From the NCBI RefSeq assembly GCF_010501015.1, contig NZ_QVML01000021.1, positions 1 to 43,680 of the forward strand: 43,680 nt of DNA, in the 5' to 3' direction. Position numbers and translations under genes: made by a program. Source of the stretch: Bacteroides sp. 214. GTDB lineage: Bacteria; Bacteroidota; Bacteroidia; Bacteroidales; Bacteroidaceae. Below, piece by piece: positions 25,755-35,153 of this stretch (positions are counted from its first letter, which is position 1; every line of letters begins with the position of its first letter). The notes below the pieces were generated by a model that saw only the letters and a list, made by a program, of their open reading frames with translations, searched no databases and was not told where the DNA came from.

Positions 25755-27460
25755 AAGCTTTCGCTATCGTCGTACGCTTCGATTACAGCACGTAGGGTAG
25801 CATCTGTAAATGCAGCGTTTTCGCCCAGTATACCAGCCACCTTCTGCACGGTGTCGAGGTGATTCTTCATTACTTCGCGCGTTTTTTCAATTAACCATTC
25901 TTTGCGCACATCGGGGTCTTGCAGGTTTTGCAACAGCCCGAATACTAAATGGTGCGGCTGTATGTTGAAGATGGAGACAATCAGTAGATTATCTCCCTCC
26001 TTTACCTGACGTTCTTTAATTTCTTTCCCTGTTGTCAATACGTTGCTAAAGAGTGGCTCCAGCGAAACGACACTTTTTAGCTTTACATTACTCAACCCCG
26101 GCAACGCCTTGTACATTCCTTGTATCTTAGTACCCAGCATATCGGCACATTGAGCATTCATATCTACGATACGCAGGTCGGAATTAACGAGAATAACACC
26201 AGCCGGAATCTTTTGCAGCAGCACTGTAGCTTTGTCATGTGCTATCTGACGCATATACGAAGCACACATATTCTCTTCCGCACGATTCTCAATGAGGGCT
26301 GTGGCAAAGTCACGACAGGAGTCATAGCCGCAACTGCTACAATTAAGTTCGTCCTCACGCGACTTCTTCCCTACCCTTACAAGGGCTTCCATAATCTGTT
26401 TTTCTGAATAATTGGCAGGCTGTATTCCAGGGTCTTTTTCAAAAGTTTCACCTAAGTCAATGTGTTTGCAATCAAATTCATGCGGACGCTCCACTTCATC
26501 TTGGTGTACTACCCTATATCGTTTTATGGCAGGCGAAAGGGAACTTAACTTACCCGGACCATTAATACAACCACCTTCGCACGAAAGCAGTTCAAGAAAG
26601 ATAGAGTTATGGTATGCCTCTTCAGGAATATCGCGAAGAACGCTTGCGATGTTCTCCAGTCCCGAAAAAGCCATGCCACTTACTTTATGTTCGCGCTGCT
26701 TCATTCCCATAAGCATACCATTCTCCATGGGGTAAAGGTTCCCTTGTTTGGAATGATAGGGTACAAAACCTTCCGTAGCGCTTGTCCACTGTTCGTGTTC
26801 CAAGTCTATACCTTCATCCTCAAACCAGCGATGCAGCTCTTTGAAAGTAATGGCCACATCTATTAAGTCGGGGTGGCGGTCGGCTTCCATCTTCTTGGCA
26901 ACACAAGGTCCTGCAAATACCACCTTAGTATCTTCACCATAAAGTTCTTTCAACATCTTGGCGTGAGCTAGCATAGGCGATTGAATAGGAGTAATCTGCT
27001 GGGTATAGTGAGGTGCATACTTCCGGATGTACTCTACTACCACGGGGCATGCCGATCCTATATAAAGATTCTTTGGAGCATTATCCAGAAAACTGTCTGT
27101 ACGATCGGTTACTATTTCGGCACCAAGAGCTGTTTCCGATACACCCGCAAATCCCAGTTCCTTGATGGCACTGACAAGCGTAGTGTACTTCACCTTAGGG
27201 AACTCACCTATATAAGAAGGTGCCAAGGAAAGATATACTTTAGGATGTTTGAAAAGCGTCATACGTGCACGCGCCAATCCGTCTCGAATTTTCTTCGCTT
27301 TAGTGGGGCACACACGGGTACAATGTCCACAATACACACATCGTTCGTCAATGATATTGGCTTTGTTATTTTCTATTCGGATAGCCTTTACCGGACATTC
27401 GCGTACGCATTTATAACAGTCCTGACAATTGGCTGGTTCAGTGTAAACAGGTCTTAACAT
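25751..27460 (-). CDS. hydS: Sensory [FeFe]-hydrogenase-like protein with PAS domain
   Basis: This 569-residue protein has two N-terminal [4Fe-4S] motifs (CQDCYKCVRECP 12-23 and CVYCGHCTRVCP 41-52). The H-cluster domain at about 72-370 has ligands in SACP (Cys138), GPCVAKK (Cys186) and LSCEGGC (Cys294, Cys298). Another [4Fe-4S] motif, CSSCGYDSC...C, spans 374-399, and a PAS domain lies at about 412-510. The four H-cluster cysteines are kept. However, the usual SCCP is SACP, so the proton-transfer cysteine of catalytic enzymes is alanine, and GGGQP after the last ligand is changed to NGPGK. Both changes fit group C sensory hydrogenases, which sense H2 rather than turn it over. No HydE, HydF or HydG maturase is in the window. 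Confidence 0.9.
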   Translation of the reverse strand: MLRPVYTEPANCQDCYKCVRECPVKAIRIENNKANIIDERCVYCGHCTRVCPTKAKKIRDGLARARMTLFKHPKVYLSLAPSYIGEFPKVKYTTLVSAIKELGFAGVSETALGAEIVTDRTDSFLDNAPKNLYIGSACPVVVEYIRKYAPHYTQQITPIQSPMLAHAKMLKELYGEDTKVVFAGPCVAKKMEADRHPDLIDVAITFKELHRWFEDEGIDLEHEQWTSATEGFVPYHSKQGNLYPMENGMLMGMKQREHKVSGMAFSGLENIASVLRDIPEEAYHNSIFLELLSCEGGCINGPGKLSSLSPAIKRYRVVHQDEVERPHEFDCKHIDLGETFEKDPGIQPANYSEKQIMEALVRVGKKSREDELNCSSCGYDSCRDFATALIENRAEENMCASYMRQIAHDKATVLLQKIPAGVILVNSDLRIVDMNAQCADMLGTKIQGMYKALPGLSNVKLKSVVSLEPLFSNVLTTGKEIKERQVKEGDNLLIVSIFNIQPHHLVFGLLQNLQDPDVRKEWLIEKTREVMKNHLDTVQKVAGILGENAAFTDATLRAVIEAYDDSESL

Positions 27461-27699
27461 GGGAATTCTTCTTGTAGTATTTTATGTAGCCCCGAAAGGG
27501 ATACGGTTTCATATTCTGTTTCGTCTATAATGATTACGGGACCCCGGTTGCATTTATCCATGCACAAACATCCCGAAAACTCAATGGTTACTTCGAGCTT
27601 TTTCTCGACGATGAAAGCTTTAATAGCTTCCAAGTTAGCTTTATTTCCTCTGGAGAAGCAAGAGCTTCCCAGACATATTTTAATGGAACGTTTTTTCAT
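27454..27699 (-). CDS. Small thioredoxin-like [2Fe-2S] ferredoxin
   Basis: This protein has 81 residues if it starts at the ATG at 27699, followed by KKRSIKICLGSSCFSRG. The ATG at 27717 and longer versions would lie on or before the -7 box at 27720-27727, so the shorter form is preferred. The four cysteines of a NuoE/HymD-type [2Fe-2S] thioredoxin-fold ferredoxin are present: CLGSSC near the start and GCLCMDKC in the middle, followed by the typical NRGPVIIID strand. It overlaps the hydrogenase-like gene by seven bases and is the first gene of that operon. It probably passes electrons to or from the sensor. Confidence 0.82.
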   Translation of the reverse strand: MKKRSIKICLGSSCFSRGNKANLEAIKAFIVEKKLEVTIEFSGCLCMDKCNRGPVIIIDETEYETVSLSGLHKILQEEFPC

Positions 27700-27719
27700 A
27701 TAGCAGTCGGTTGTCATGG

Positions 27720-27727
27720 CAAACTTA
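27720..27727 (-). promoter_or_regulatory. -7 element (TAAGTTTG) of the hydrogen-sensor operon
   Basis: The minus-strand octamer TAAGTTTG fits TAnnTTTG. Transcription would start near 27713, which decides in favour of the ATG at 27699 for the ferredoxin. Confidence 0.5.
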
Positions 27728-27842
27728 GGTAAAAATCTGCGATTTATATGCTTGTTTGATAAAAATATAAAAATCATATCTGCAATATTATAGATTTGTT
27801 TCATAAGCAAAAGAAACTTATGATAATATAATAAAAAAATCA

Positions 27843-27850
27843 TATCTTTG
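27843..27850 (+). promoter_or_regulatory. -7 element (TATCTTTG) of the lipoprotein cassette
   Basis: The plus-strand octamer TATCTTTG fits TAnnTTTG and lies 51 bases before the first cassette gene, in a very AT-rich region. No clear -33 box is seen. Confidence 0.5.
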
Positions 27851-27901
27851 TCTAGATAAGAGAAAGAAGCTTATTTTCTATAATAACATTTTTTTTGGTT
27901 T

Positions 27902-29536
27902 ATGAGAAATACATCAATTGCCTTTTTCACTCTTTGCCTTTGTTTAGTATGTAGTTACTGCACTAAGGAGATTGAAATTTATGAAGAATTTAAAAAACCT
28001 GAATCAAAAATACTCTCAATAGAAAAGACAAATGGTTCCGACTATCAAATAACCACACAGATAAAAAATGGAGTAGGAGCAACACTCAATAGCTGCTATT
28101 TTGAGATTGAAGATATTACGATACCTAACACCATAAGGACTAAAATAGAAGCAAATAAAGAAAAGAAAGAGTTTAGTACAACTGCCCTAGTAACTTTGAC
28201 AGAAAAACATGATTATAGAATACAAATTGTGTTAGAAACAGAGAAAAACAAATATAAAAGCGAAATCACATTCTTATATTTATCGGAAGATTATACGTTT
28301 AACAGCTTATCAGACATTTTATTTCCTTATATAGGAGAGTTTTATAGAGATACTCCCAATGAAATAGGTCTTACGCTCAATTCTGGCAAAGGGGGGCTTA
28401 TTGATTTTCACTTTCAGCAACTCCCTTCTAAACCATTACCACTTGTCATCAAAGTAAATGGAAAAAAAATTCTGGAAACAACAATGGAATTTGAACATTG
28501 GATATATAACACTCAATACCAGGAATACATCAAAAGCGTTTACACCGAGTTCATCAATATCCCACCGGGAGATTACCCTATATTTATTACATTAGCTGAT
28601 ACTGAATATCAAATGAAAGAAAAGATTAGGATACTGGATAACAATATACGATATTTTAATCTTCCCCTTGCCTACTCGCAATGGAATAGTACAGCATTTT
28701 CATACGTTTATTCAAATAGGCCTTTTTATTTCCTGCAGAAAAACAAACAAACATATTTAGCGACTTCACTCGATGTGGAAAAAGGAGAATGGAAACTAGA
28801 AAGCGAAATTACACTTCCCTATGAGAATAGCTATTTTCTACCAAAAAGCACTCAGTTAAATAATGACTTGTATATGCTTGTAAGAAAAGATTCTATTTGT
28901 TATATTAAAGATGAAATATGGCCTGAAAAGATGTTTGTATTAGATATATGGAAATACAACAACACCTCTTTTGTAAAAGAAACATCATATCCAGGAAAAG
29001 CAAATCAAGATATCATATTCTTTACTGACGGTAAGAATCTGTATGCTGGTGGCGGGTATATATATACGTCAAATTTAGTAGGTCAGTCTGACTTTTGGTG
29101 TTATAATTTAGATGCAAAAGAATGGAAAAAAAGAAACGATATACCGATAACATTCAATAATCCTTTAGGTACAAGTAGCGTATTAATTGACAATGAGATA
29201 TACATATTTACCAATTACCGGGAACTTTGGAAATACTCTCCGTCATCGGATAACTGGACACATGTCAGTACGCTAAAGGGTGGAGGTTATTATAGGAATA
29301 ACAGTACTTTATTGTATTGTAAAGGCTCTTTATATGTATTGGGAGGAACCTTTATTCCCGGAGCTAATTTGTATGAAGAAGACGTTTGGGTATACAACAT
29401 ACAGAACAACAGATGGATGTTGAAATCTTTTTTTGACCGAGGATATTATAATTTTCCTGCATTTGTTAGAAACGATAAAATTTATGCCACCAACCACCTC
29501 ATATTCGAGAATCTTAAGTTTATAGAAATCCAGTAA
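27902..29536 (+). CDS. Kelch-type propeller lipoprotein, first cassette gene
   Basis: This 544-residue protein has a lipoprotein signal ending in VCSYC (Cys20). Residues about 30-240 are beta-rich and resemble stacked immunoglobulin-like domains. Residues about 270-540 form a Kelch-like beta-propeller, with repeats of the form NLYAGGGYI...FWCYNLDAKEWKKR, EIYIFTN...LWKYSPSSDNW and SLYVLGGTF...VWVYNIQNNRW. It should sit on the outer membrane or the cell surface and bind a partner rather than catalyse. It is the first of four genes spaced 10-12 bases apart. The composition is more AT-rich than that of the flanking genes. Confidence 0.82.
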   Translation: MRNTSIAFFTLCLCLVCSYCTKEIEIYEEFKKPESKILSIEKTNGSDYQITTQIKNGVGATLNSCYFEIEDITIPNTIRTKIEANKEKKEFSTTALVTLTEKHDYRIQIVLETEKNKYKSEITFLYLSEDYTFNSLSDILFPYIGEFYRDTPNEIGLTLNSGKGGLIDFHFQQLPSKPLPLVIKVNGKKILETTMEFEHWIYNTQYQEYIKSVYTEFINIPPGDYPIFITLADTEYQMKEKIRILDNNIRYFNLPLAYSQWNSTAFSYVYSNRPFYFLQKNKQTYLATSLDVEKGEWKLESEITLPYENSYFLPKSTQLNNDLYMLVRKDSICYIKDEIWPEKMFVLDIWKYNNTSFVKETSYPGKANQDIIFFTDGKNLYAGGGYIYTSNLVGQSDFWCYNLDAKEWKKRNDIPITFNNPLGTSSVLIDNEIYIFTNYRELWKYSPSSDNWTHVSTLKGGGYYRNNSTLLYCKGSLYVLGGTFIPGANLYEEDVWVYNIQNNRWMLKSFFDRGYYNFPAFVRNDKIYATNHLIFENLKFIEIQ

Positions 29537-29546
29537 CAATGTACCA

Positions 29547-31040
29547 ATGAAGACACATAACTATCTATATATAATCTTAGCTCTAACCAGTTTGTTTGTT
29601 TCATGCGAAAAAGAGGTAATCATTACACCTACCGAACCTTTATTTTCCGACACCGATAGTCAATCTATGAATGAAATAGAGATAAATTATATAGAAACAA
29701 GCAATAACTCTATATATATTTCCTGGAAGAGGCAGAAAGTAATCACAAAATACGACCTTATCATTAATGATGAGTATACTATCAGAGACATACATGATAG
29801 TGATTTTATGTTTTCAGAATACGCCTATTATACAATTTACGGATTAACTCCAAATACAAAACAAAAGATAACGATAAGAGGATTTAACAAAAACAACGAC
29901 ACAAAAAATGTTTCATTCGAGGTATATACCCGAAAAGACTTTGTGGAAAATGTGAAACAAATTGTATTGGATAAATATCGGTATGATTATTTAAGTTTTA
30001 CAGATTGTCACGTTACCCCCAACAACGACTTCATCATTGCAGCTTCAGCAACAATGCTAGGAAAGGAACTCACTGTTCTTTTTAAACTCACAAAAGAATA
30101 CAATATAAAATGGATACAGGAGATTAATACACAATATATTAATTCCTTTGCCGATTTTGCCGATGGTTCACTCTTGGTGGTACATTCTTTGGGTGTAATT
30201 AAGCTGAACCCATTAGGCTGTCCGATATGGGAAAAGATATTTGTAAAAAATGATCTCACTCTTTATGCCGGTACTACCGAACCCGATGGCACCGTTTATC
30301 TAACCGGTACCATCTTCGAGTATGGGCCAACTCGTCAAATCTATACAGCAAAGTTAGATAGTTACGGTACAGTCGTGTGGGAACATTATGGCGAGAAAAA
30401 AATAAGTAAAGATATGTATTGGCCTAGCCATATTTTCATAAATGAGAAAGGAAGTATTATTATTACAGGAGGAACATGGAATGATGGAACGGCATACCCG
30501 GGAGAGGAAAATCTTTTCTTTTTTGAATACAGCAAAGACGGAGCAGAACTGAGTAAGAAACCATATACTATAAAGCAGATTCCATATTTTTTCTCCCAGT
30601 TAAAGTATATTGAGAAGTTGCCGGATGGATCGTATGTTTTATTTGTAAATGTTGCGGATTGGGATAGCGGTCTCCTAAACAAAGCTGTTCTATGTATAGA
30701 GATAGACGAAAATTTTAATTTTAAAAAATACGAGAAAAGGTACTTCTCTGCTGGGGGATATTTCCCACGAATTATTTCTGTATACAAAAGACCAGACTAC
30801 ACTTATTCGTGGTTACTTCACGACGATAGAGGAATCATACTTACCAACGTGAATAAATATGGAGAAGCATTATCAACCATTGGATTATACAACTTTCCAC
30901 AAGGAGTGATTTCTGTTAGCACTCAGAACGACCAAACAACCTATATTACAAAAAGTGGTTTAATAATCACATTAAATCATGAAGGAGCAACACATGGATA
31001 TCCTAAGTTTTTCCCCGACGAATTTATTAGATACAACTAA
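29547..31040 (+). CDS. Propeller lipoprotein with N-terminal FN3-like domain
   Basis: This 497-residue protein has a lipoprotein signal ending in LFVSC (Cys20). Residues about 45-130 read as a fibronectin-III-like domain (ISWKRQKVITKYDLIIND, YTIYGLTPNTKQKITI). The rest (about 135-490) is a series of four-stranded repeats of YVTN/PQQ-like character (GSLLVVHSLGVIKLNPLGCP, TVYLTGTIF...YTAKLDSYGTVVWE, IIITGGTW, YVLFVNV), suggesting a beta-propeller. No catalytic motif is seen. It is similar in plan to the first and fourth cassette genes, though not closely in sequence. Confidence 0.75.
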   Translation: MKTHNYLYIILALTSLFVSCEKEVIITPTEPLFSDTDSQSMNEIEINYIETSNNSIYISWKRQKVITKYDLIINDEYTIRDIHDSDFMFSEYAYYTIYGLTPNTKQKITIRGFNKNNDTKNVSFEVYTRKDFVENVKQIVLDKYRYDYLSFTDCHVTPNNDFIIAASATMLGKELTVLFKLTKEYNIKWIQEINTQYINSFADFADGSLLVVHSLGVIKLNPLGCPIWEKIFVKNDLTLYAGTTEPDGTVYLTGTIFEYGPTRQIYTAKLDSYGTVVWEHYGEKKISKDMYWPSHIFINEKGSIIITGGTWNDGTAYPGEENLFFFEYSKDGAELSKKPYTIKQIPYFFSQLKYIEKLPDGSYVLFVNVADWDSGLLNKAVLCIEIDENFNFKKYEKRYFSAGGYFPRIISVYKRPDYTYSWLLHDDRGIILTNVNKYGEALSTIGLYNFPQGVISVSTQNDQTTYITKSGLIITLNHEGATHGYPKFFPDEFIRYN

Positions 31041-31051
31041 AATAAAATGAC

Positions 31052-32137
31052 ATGAAAAAATCCATAATTACAACATTTGTCCTCTTACTTACCATATTTC
31101 CCGCCCTTCAGGCACAAGAGACGTATATCATCAAAAATGACACTTTGGTAACGGGTTTAAATCTAATATTAGCTTCAGGAAGAAAAAAATATCATGAGGT
31201 GATTGAAGAAAAAAGAAAAAACAATGTTCTAAAGATTTATACTCCCAACATCATTAGTGAGTTCCATACGGATAATAAAACTTTTGTTAGTATGTCATCT
31301 CCAGTAGACGGTGAAGAACAAAAAGTTTTTCTTTATCAACTGGTTAAAAGAGATTCTATTACTGTTTATCAGTATGCGAACAAAGAGAAAAATTATCTGT
31401 TTTTTCGTAAAAACGAAGGAGAACTTAAAGAAATTACAGCACAAAATAATCCTTATTCTACATATATAAACGAAAAATATGAAGGTAACAGCACTCATCC
31501 AATCAATAGTTACCAGATTAGACCTACACCACAGTCTATTAGATTCGCTGAGAAGCTAATATATACCCAGAACAGGAACTTGTTAAGTCACATAAGATAT
31601 GGAATATGGATAGGAGGTGGAATCAGCACCATTTCAAAATCAACTATCCCGAAAGAGAATACCAATACCCATCTATTTGCGGGATTGTTTCTAAACATAC
31701 CTGTATATACATACTTCAGTGTACACTCGGAAATTTCTTTTATGCAGGAAGCATATAGTTATCATTACAAGAGTTCCGAAACGATTGATAAAACATTTAA
31801 TCGCAAATCTCTATTTATGCCTATTATGTTGCGTTATAGCTTTAATAAAATAAAAGGTAATTTCATTCCGTACATACAAGCCGGACCTTCAACTCATTTT
31901 GCCTTAAAGCAAAAAGAAGAAAAACAGTTTCTTAGCATCAGTGACGAGAATGCTTCCATTGAAGAATTGCCTGTATCAGAGAAAAGCAACTTCTTTTATT
32001 CGGGAATAAGTAGCGGAACAGGATTAGAATATAAATTGAGCTCTCAGCATTCTGTATTCTTAGATGTACGATACATACACACGTTTATAACTAACAACAA
32101 CAATATCATTTACGTTACTATTTCTGTTAACCTCTAA
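31052..32137 (+). CDS. Outer-membrane beta-barrel protein of the lipoprotein cassette
   Basis: This 361-residue protein has an ordinary signal peptide (about 1-21, ending ALQAQ). Residues about 22-165 form a periplasmic or plug-like beta domain. From about 180 the chain alternates polar and hydrophobic residues in the manner of an eight-stranded PorT-like barrel: IRYGIWIGGGISTI, FAGLFLNIPVYTYFSVHSEI, FMPIMLRYSF, FIPYIQAGPSTHFALK, GISSGTGLEYKLS, and a last strand ending in VTISVNL. It is the only non-lipoprotein of the cassette and could hold or export the three lipoproteins beside it. That role is inferred from position. Confidence 0.78.
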   Translation: MKKSIITTFVLLLTIFPALQAQETYIIKNDTLVTGLNLILASGRKKYHEVIEEKRKNNVLKIYTPNIISEFHTDNKTFVSMSSPVDGEEQKVFLYQLVKRDSITVYQYANKEKNYLFFRKNEGELKEITAQNNPYSTYINEKYEGNSTHPINSYQIRPTPQSIRFAEKLIYTQNRNLLSHIRYGIWIGGGISTISKSTIPKENTNTHLFAGLFLNIPVYTYFSVHSEISFMQEAYSYHYKSSETIDKTFNRKSLFMPIMLRYSFNKIKGNFIPYIQAGPSTHFALKQKEEKQFLSISDENASIEELPVSEKSNFFYSGISSGTGLEYKLSSQHSVFLDVRYIHTFITNNNNIIYVTISVNL

Positions 32138-32149
32138 ACTCAACTAAAA

Positions 32150-33820
32150 ATGAAGCAATATTTACCTTTCATATTATTATTACTATTTCTGTATGGTTGT
32201 AAAGAAGAAACCGAATTACCTAGTTACGACCTCTATTTATTAGAAACAAACACTCCGATAGTCAGCAATTATGGGGTTACTTTTACCGCCAACTTAAAGA
32301 GGGAAAGTTCGGACGAAATTATAGAAAGAGGGTTTGTTATAACTCATAATTATGACAAAAATAAATGGTACCATCCTAACAACCCTGTAGTCGAAAAACA
32401 CGATATTCCCTTGGATGGAGAATTCAGATTAAAGATTGAAAACGAATGGGATCCAGGTATAGGATGTAGCGTGCATGCGTATATAAAAACTTCAAAATAT
32501 AATTACCAAGGTAAAGAGGTACACTTCACACCTAAAGGAAACCAGCCACCAATAATAAACTCAGTAACCCCCGAAGTACTAAGTAATACTGGGTATTTAA
32601 CCATAACAGGAAACCACTTTTCCAAACATTTAATTAGGAATAAAGTGTACTTAAATGGCGTTGAATGCTATATTATGGAAGCAACTACAACAGAATTAAA
32701 GGTTAGTTATAGTATTGATTATATAGGATCTTATTATCTAAAAGTAGTTTCAAGAGGTGTTGAAGTTCAAAAAGAAATACCACTTGATATGCCGGGGCTA
32801 AAAATAAAATCCATATCACCTCAGCAGATATACGGTGGAAAGGAATTTACCATACAAGTTGAGGGTTACGATAGACTTTCAAGTATTTCCGTAATTATTG
32901 GAGGAAAAGCAGCCTACATTCTTGAAGAAAACTCACAAGAGATAAGATGCCTATGTCCTACTATCCCGGATGGAATAAACACTGAAGTATATATTTATAT
33001 TCCTAAAGAAAGAATCAGTACTGCTAAATTCAAAATTCAAGTACCTAAATTTTGGGAAAATAAAAACGTAAAATCCTCTGAAAGCTCCCGCTATCAAGTT
33101 ATAGGAAATGAAGCTTACGGTATGTCTGAATATGGTATTCAACAGTTTAACAAGAAAAACCATCAATGGGAAAACATCACAGCCTTTCCTGAAAGTGTAA
33201 ATTTCAATTTATTTTTTGGTAAAGGAGACTATATTTATGTAGGAGGGTCAAATAATATACTACTTAAATATTACATTCCAGGCAATAAATGGGAGAAGTG
33301 TAAGAATACAATACATCCACTTGTTTCGAGAAACAATATAGGCGAATGGATTGATGATGAATATTACATTTCTGACTTTTCTTATAACAACTGGGTACCC
33401 AGGAATATTCTTATCAAATACTCACCCGAATCTGACACATGGACAGAGCTTAATGATAATATGGATAATCACTATAGATTCTTTCATATATCAGACAAAA
33501 CATACTGTTTATCAGGCAATTCACTTTATGAATACAACATCAAGCAACAAGTAAAAGGGAAGCTATTTTATACCTTCCCATCTTACGTAAATGTAAGTGA
33601 GCGAATATACAACATAAAACGCACTGGTAATATCATATATTTCGATTCTGGCCATTATGATCCTATGTACCTGTTCGGCTTTGATTTCTCAAACAAAACA
33701 TTCAAATCTTACGGAACGCCCATAACTTATTTCTATGGCTTTAATTTTGTATTATTGTTTAACGAGGATATGTTCGTTGGATGCAGTCAAGATTATGTAT
33801 ATAAATATATAGGAGAGTAA
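32150..33820 (+). CDS. IPT/TIG-domain and propeller lipoprotein, last cassette gene
   Basis: This 556-residue protein has a lipoprotein signal ending in FLYGC (Cys17). Residues about 30-125 form an FN3-like domain (IIERGFVITHNYDK, CSVHAYIKTSKY), the same kind of repeat seen in the PL9-like lyase. Two IPT/TIG domains follow (about 132-212: PIINSVTPEVLSNTGYLTIT; about 215-300: IKSISPQQIYGGKEFTIQV). Residues about 315-556 are Kelch-like propeller repeats (YIYVGGSNNILLKYYIPGNK, ILIKYSPESDTWTEL). The likely role is binding at the cell surface. The gene ends 25 bases before the end of the convergent kinase gene. Confidence 0.82.
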   Translation: MKQYLPFILLLLFLYGCKEETELPSYDLYLLETNTPIVSNYGVTFTANLKRESSDEIIERGFVITHNYDKNKWYHPNNPVVEKHDIPLDGEFRLKIENEWDPGIGCSVHAYIKTSKYNYQGKEVHFTPKGNQPPIINSVTPEVLSNTGYLTITGNHFSKHLIRNKVYLNGVECYIMEATTTELKVSYSIDYIGSYYLKVVSRGVEVQKEIPLDMPGLKIKSISPQQIYGGKEFTIQVEGYDRLSSISVIIGGKAAYILEENSQEIRCLCPTIPDGINTEVYIYIPKERISTAKFKIQVPKFWENKNVKSSESSRYQVIGNEAYGMSEYGIQQFNKKNHQWENITAFPESVNFNLFFGKGDYIYVGGSNNILLKYYIPGNKWEKCKNTIHPLVSRNNIGEWIDDEYYISDFSYNNWVPRNILIKYSPESDTWTELNDNMDNHYRFFHISDKTYCLSGNSLYEYNIKQQVKGKLFYTFPSYVNVSERIYNIKRTGNIIYFDSGHYDPMYLFGFDFSNKTFKSYGTPITYFYGFNFVLLFNEDMFVGCSQDYVYKYIGE

Positions 33821-33845
33821 GACAACATAATTTACAGTGCTATTA

Positions 33846-35144
33846 CTAATACCAAATACCAAACCTCGTCCACCCGTTTTCTGTTTCCAAACTGAACCTG
33901 CATCCATGATTGAGCAACACATCGCGCACAAACATTAGCCCGATACCTTGTCCGGCAGGTTTTGTTGTAAAGAAAGGGGTAAAAAGCTTTTCCCTAACCT
34001 CTTCGGGAATGCCGGGACCGTTATCCTCAATCAAGATAGAAGGCGGATTATTATAGGTAGTAATTTTAATCTCACCATTACAACCAATGGACTCGTAGGC
34101 ATTCTTGATGATATTTACCAGTACCTGCTCCATCTGAATGCCGTCAATACGGATTATTTTATCTTCGCTGGCTAAGGTTAGTGTAAGTATTATATTTCGT
34201 TCGCCACAAGCACTACGTGTCAACGCATCTACTGCCCGAGCTTGTTCGTTGAGGGAAACATCAGAGAGAGTAGGCGCCGGTATTTTTACTACATGTGCAA
34301 AGTTACTGATGAATTTCGCCAAGTTACCGCAACGATCATGAGAGACTTCCACTGCAGGCAATACATCGTCCCAACCATTCACGTCATCTTGCTTGAAGAT
34401 ATCCGAAATAACGTTCAACGTAGAACCAATTGCTCCCACCGAGTTGTTTACTTCGTGAGACATCATACGGATAATACGCTCATAAGACTCCTTTTCTATC
34501 TTCAGCAATTCGCTGGTAAGTTCCTCTATCAGGATAAACGGGTGCTCAAATCCTTGATCTACAAACGACGACCGTACGCATCGGTATATATTCACACCCG
34601 AGGTGCGTACCACCGTTTCACTATCATTATCCAGCGCTGCAAGGGAAGTAGCCAAAGCTACGCCTGTTTCCGACAATCGTTTGCCGCGTACCTGTTCTAC
34701 CGAGCTAATACCCAACAGGCGCACTCCCGAAGCATTTACATCACTTACCCGTTCATCAAAATCCAAAATAATGATTCCTTGCGAAGAGGCTTCTATCAAC
34801 AAATCTAGGAAATGATTTTTCTCGCGTACTTGCAATCGTTCCTGCCTCAATGTTGCTATCATCCGGTTAAATACAGCAATCATCTGATTGGCTTCCTTAT
34901 TCGCCACAGGACGCAGACGGGTAGAGAAATCTTGTTCATTCAGTAACTTCATACCACTCACAATGAGTTGATAGGGCTTGATGAGTTTTTTCTCAAGAAA
35001 AAGATAAATCGTCACAGGGATAATAAGTAAACCAGGCAGTATCCATAGCGGTTTTGATTCGTAGATAAAATAGACTATACAGGCTCCAGCCACTCCTCCC
35101 GTCAGTAGTGCAAGAAGTATCCCTATGATTAGTTTAACTCTCAT
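33846..35144 (-). CDS. NtrY-like sensor histidine kinase of the ABC operon
   Basis: This 432-residue membrane kinase has two helices at about 5-27 and 32-52 with almost no periplasmic loop. A HAMP-like linker (about 50-105) and a PAS domain (about 108-205) follow. HisKA has the phospho-acceptor His230 in RMMSHEVNNSVGAI. HATPase_c has NAYESIG, EDNGPGIPEEV and the lid TKPAGQGIGLMFVRD. The missing periplasmic domain suggests it senses a membrane or cytoplasmic signal, perhaps through the PAS domain or through the transporter. It follows the regulator gene by nine bases and is the last gene of the operon. A remnant of a second kinase copy lies at 39.9 kb. Confidence 0.92.
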   Translation of the reverse strand: MRVKLIIGILLALLTGGVAGACIVYFIYESKPLWILPGLLIIPVTIYLFLEKKLIKPYQLIVSGMKLLNEQDFSTRLRPVANKEANQMIAVFNRMIATLRQERLQVREKNHFLDLLIEASSQGIIILDFDERVSDVNASGVRLLGISSVEQVRGKRLSETGVALATSLAALDNDSETVVRTSGVNIYRCVRSSFVDQGFEHPFILIEELTSELLKIEKESYERIIRMMSHEVNNSVGAIGSTLNVISDIFKQDDVNGWDDVLPAVEVSHDRCGNLAKFISNFAHVVKIPAPTLSDVSLNEQARAVDALTRSACGERNIILTLTLASEDKIIRIDGIQMEQVLVNIIKNAYESIGCNGEIKITTYNNPPSILIEDNGPGIPEEVREKLFTPFFTTKPAGQGIGLMFVRDVLLNHGCRFSLETENGWTRFGIWY

Positions 35145-35153
35145 TGCGGCAAG

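Noticed and set aside
25751..27460. Hydrogen-producing hydrogenase
   Set aside because: The proton-relay cysteine is replaced (SACP), GGGQP is altered and a PAS domain is attached, so a catalytic role is unlikely.
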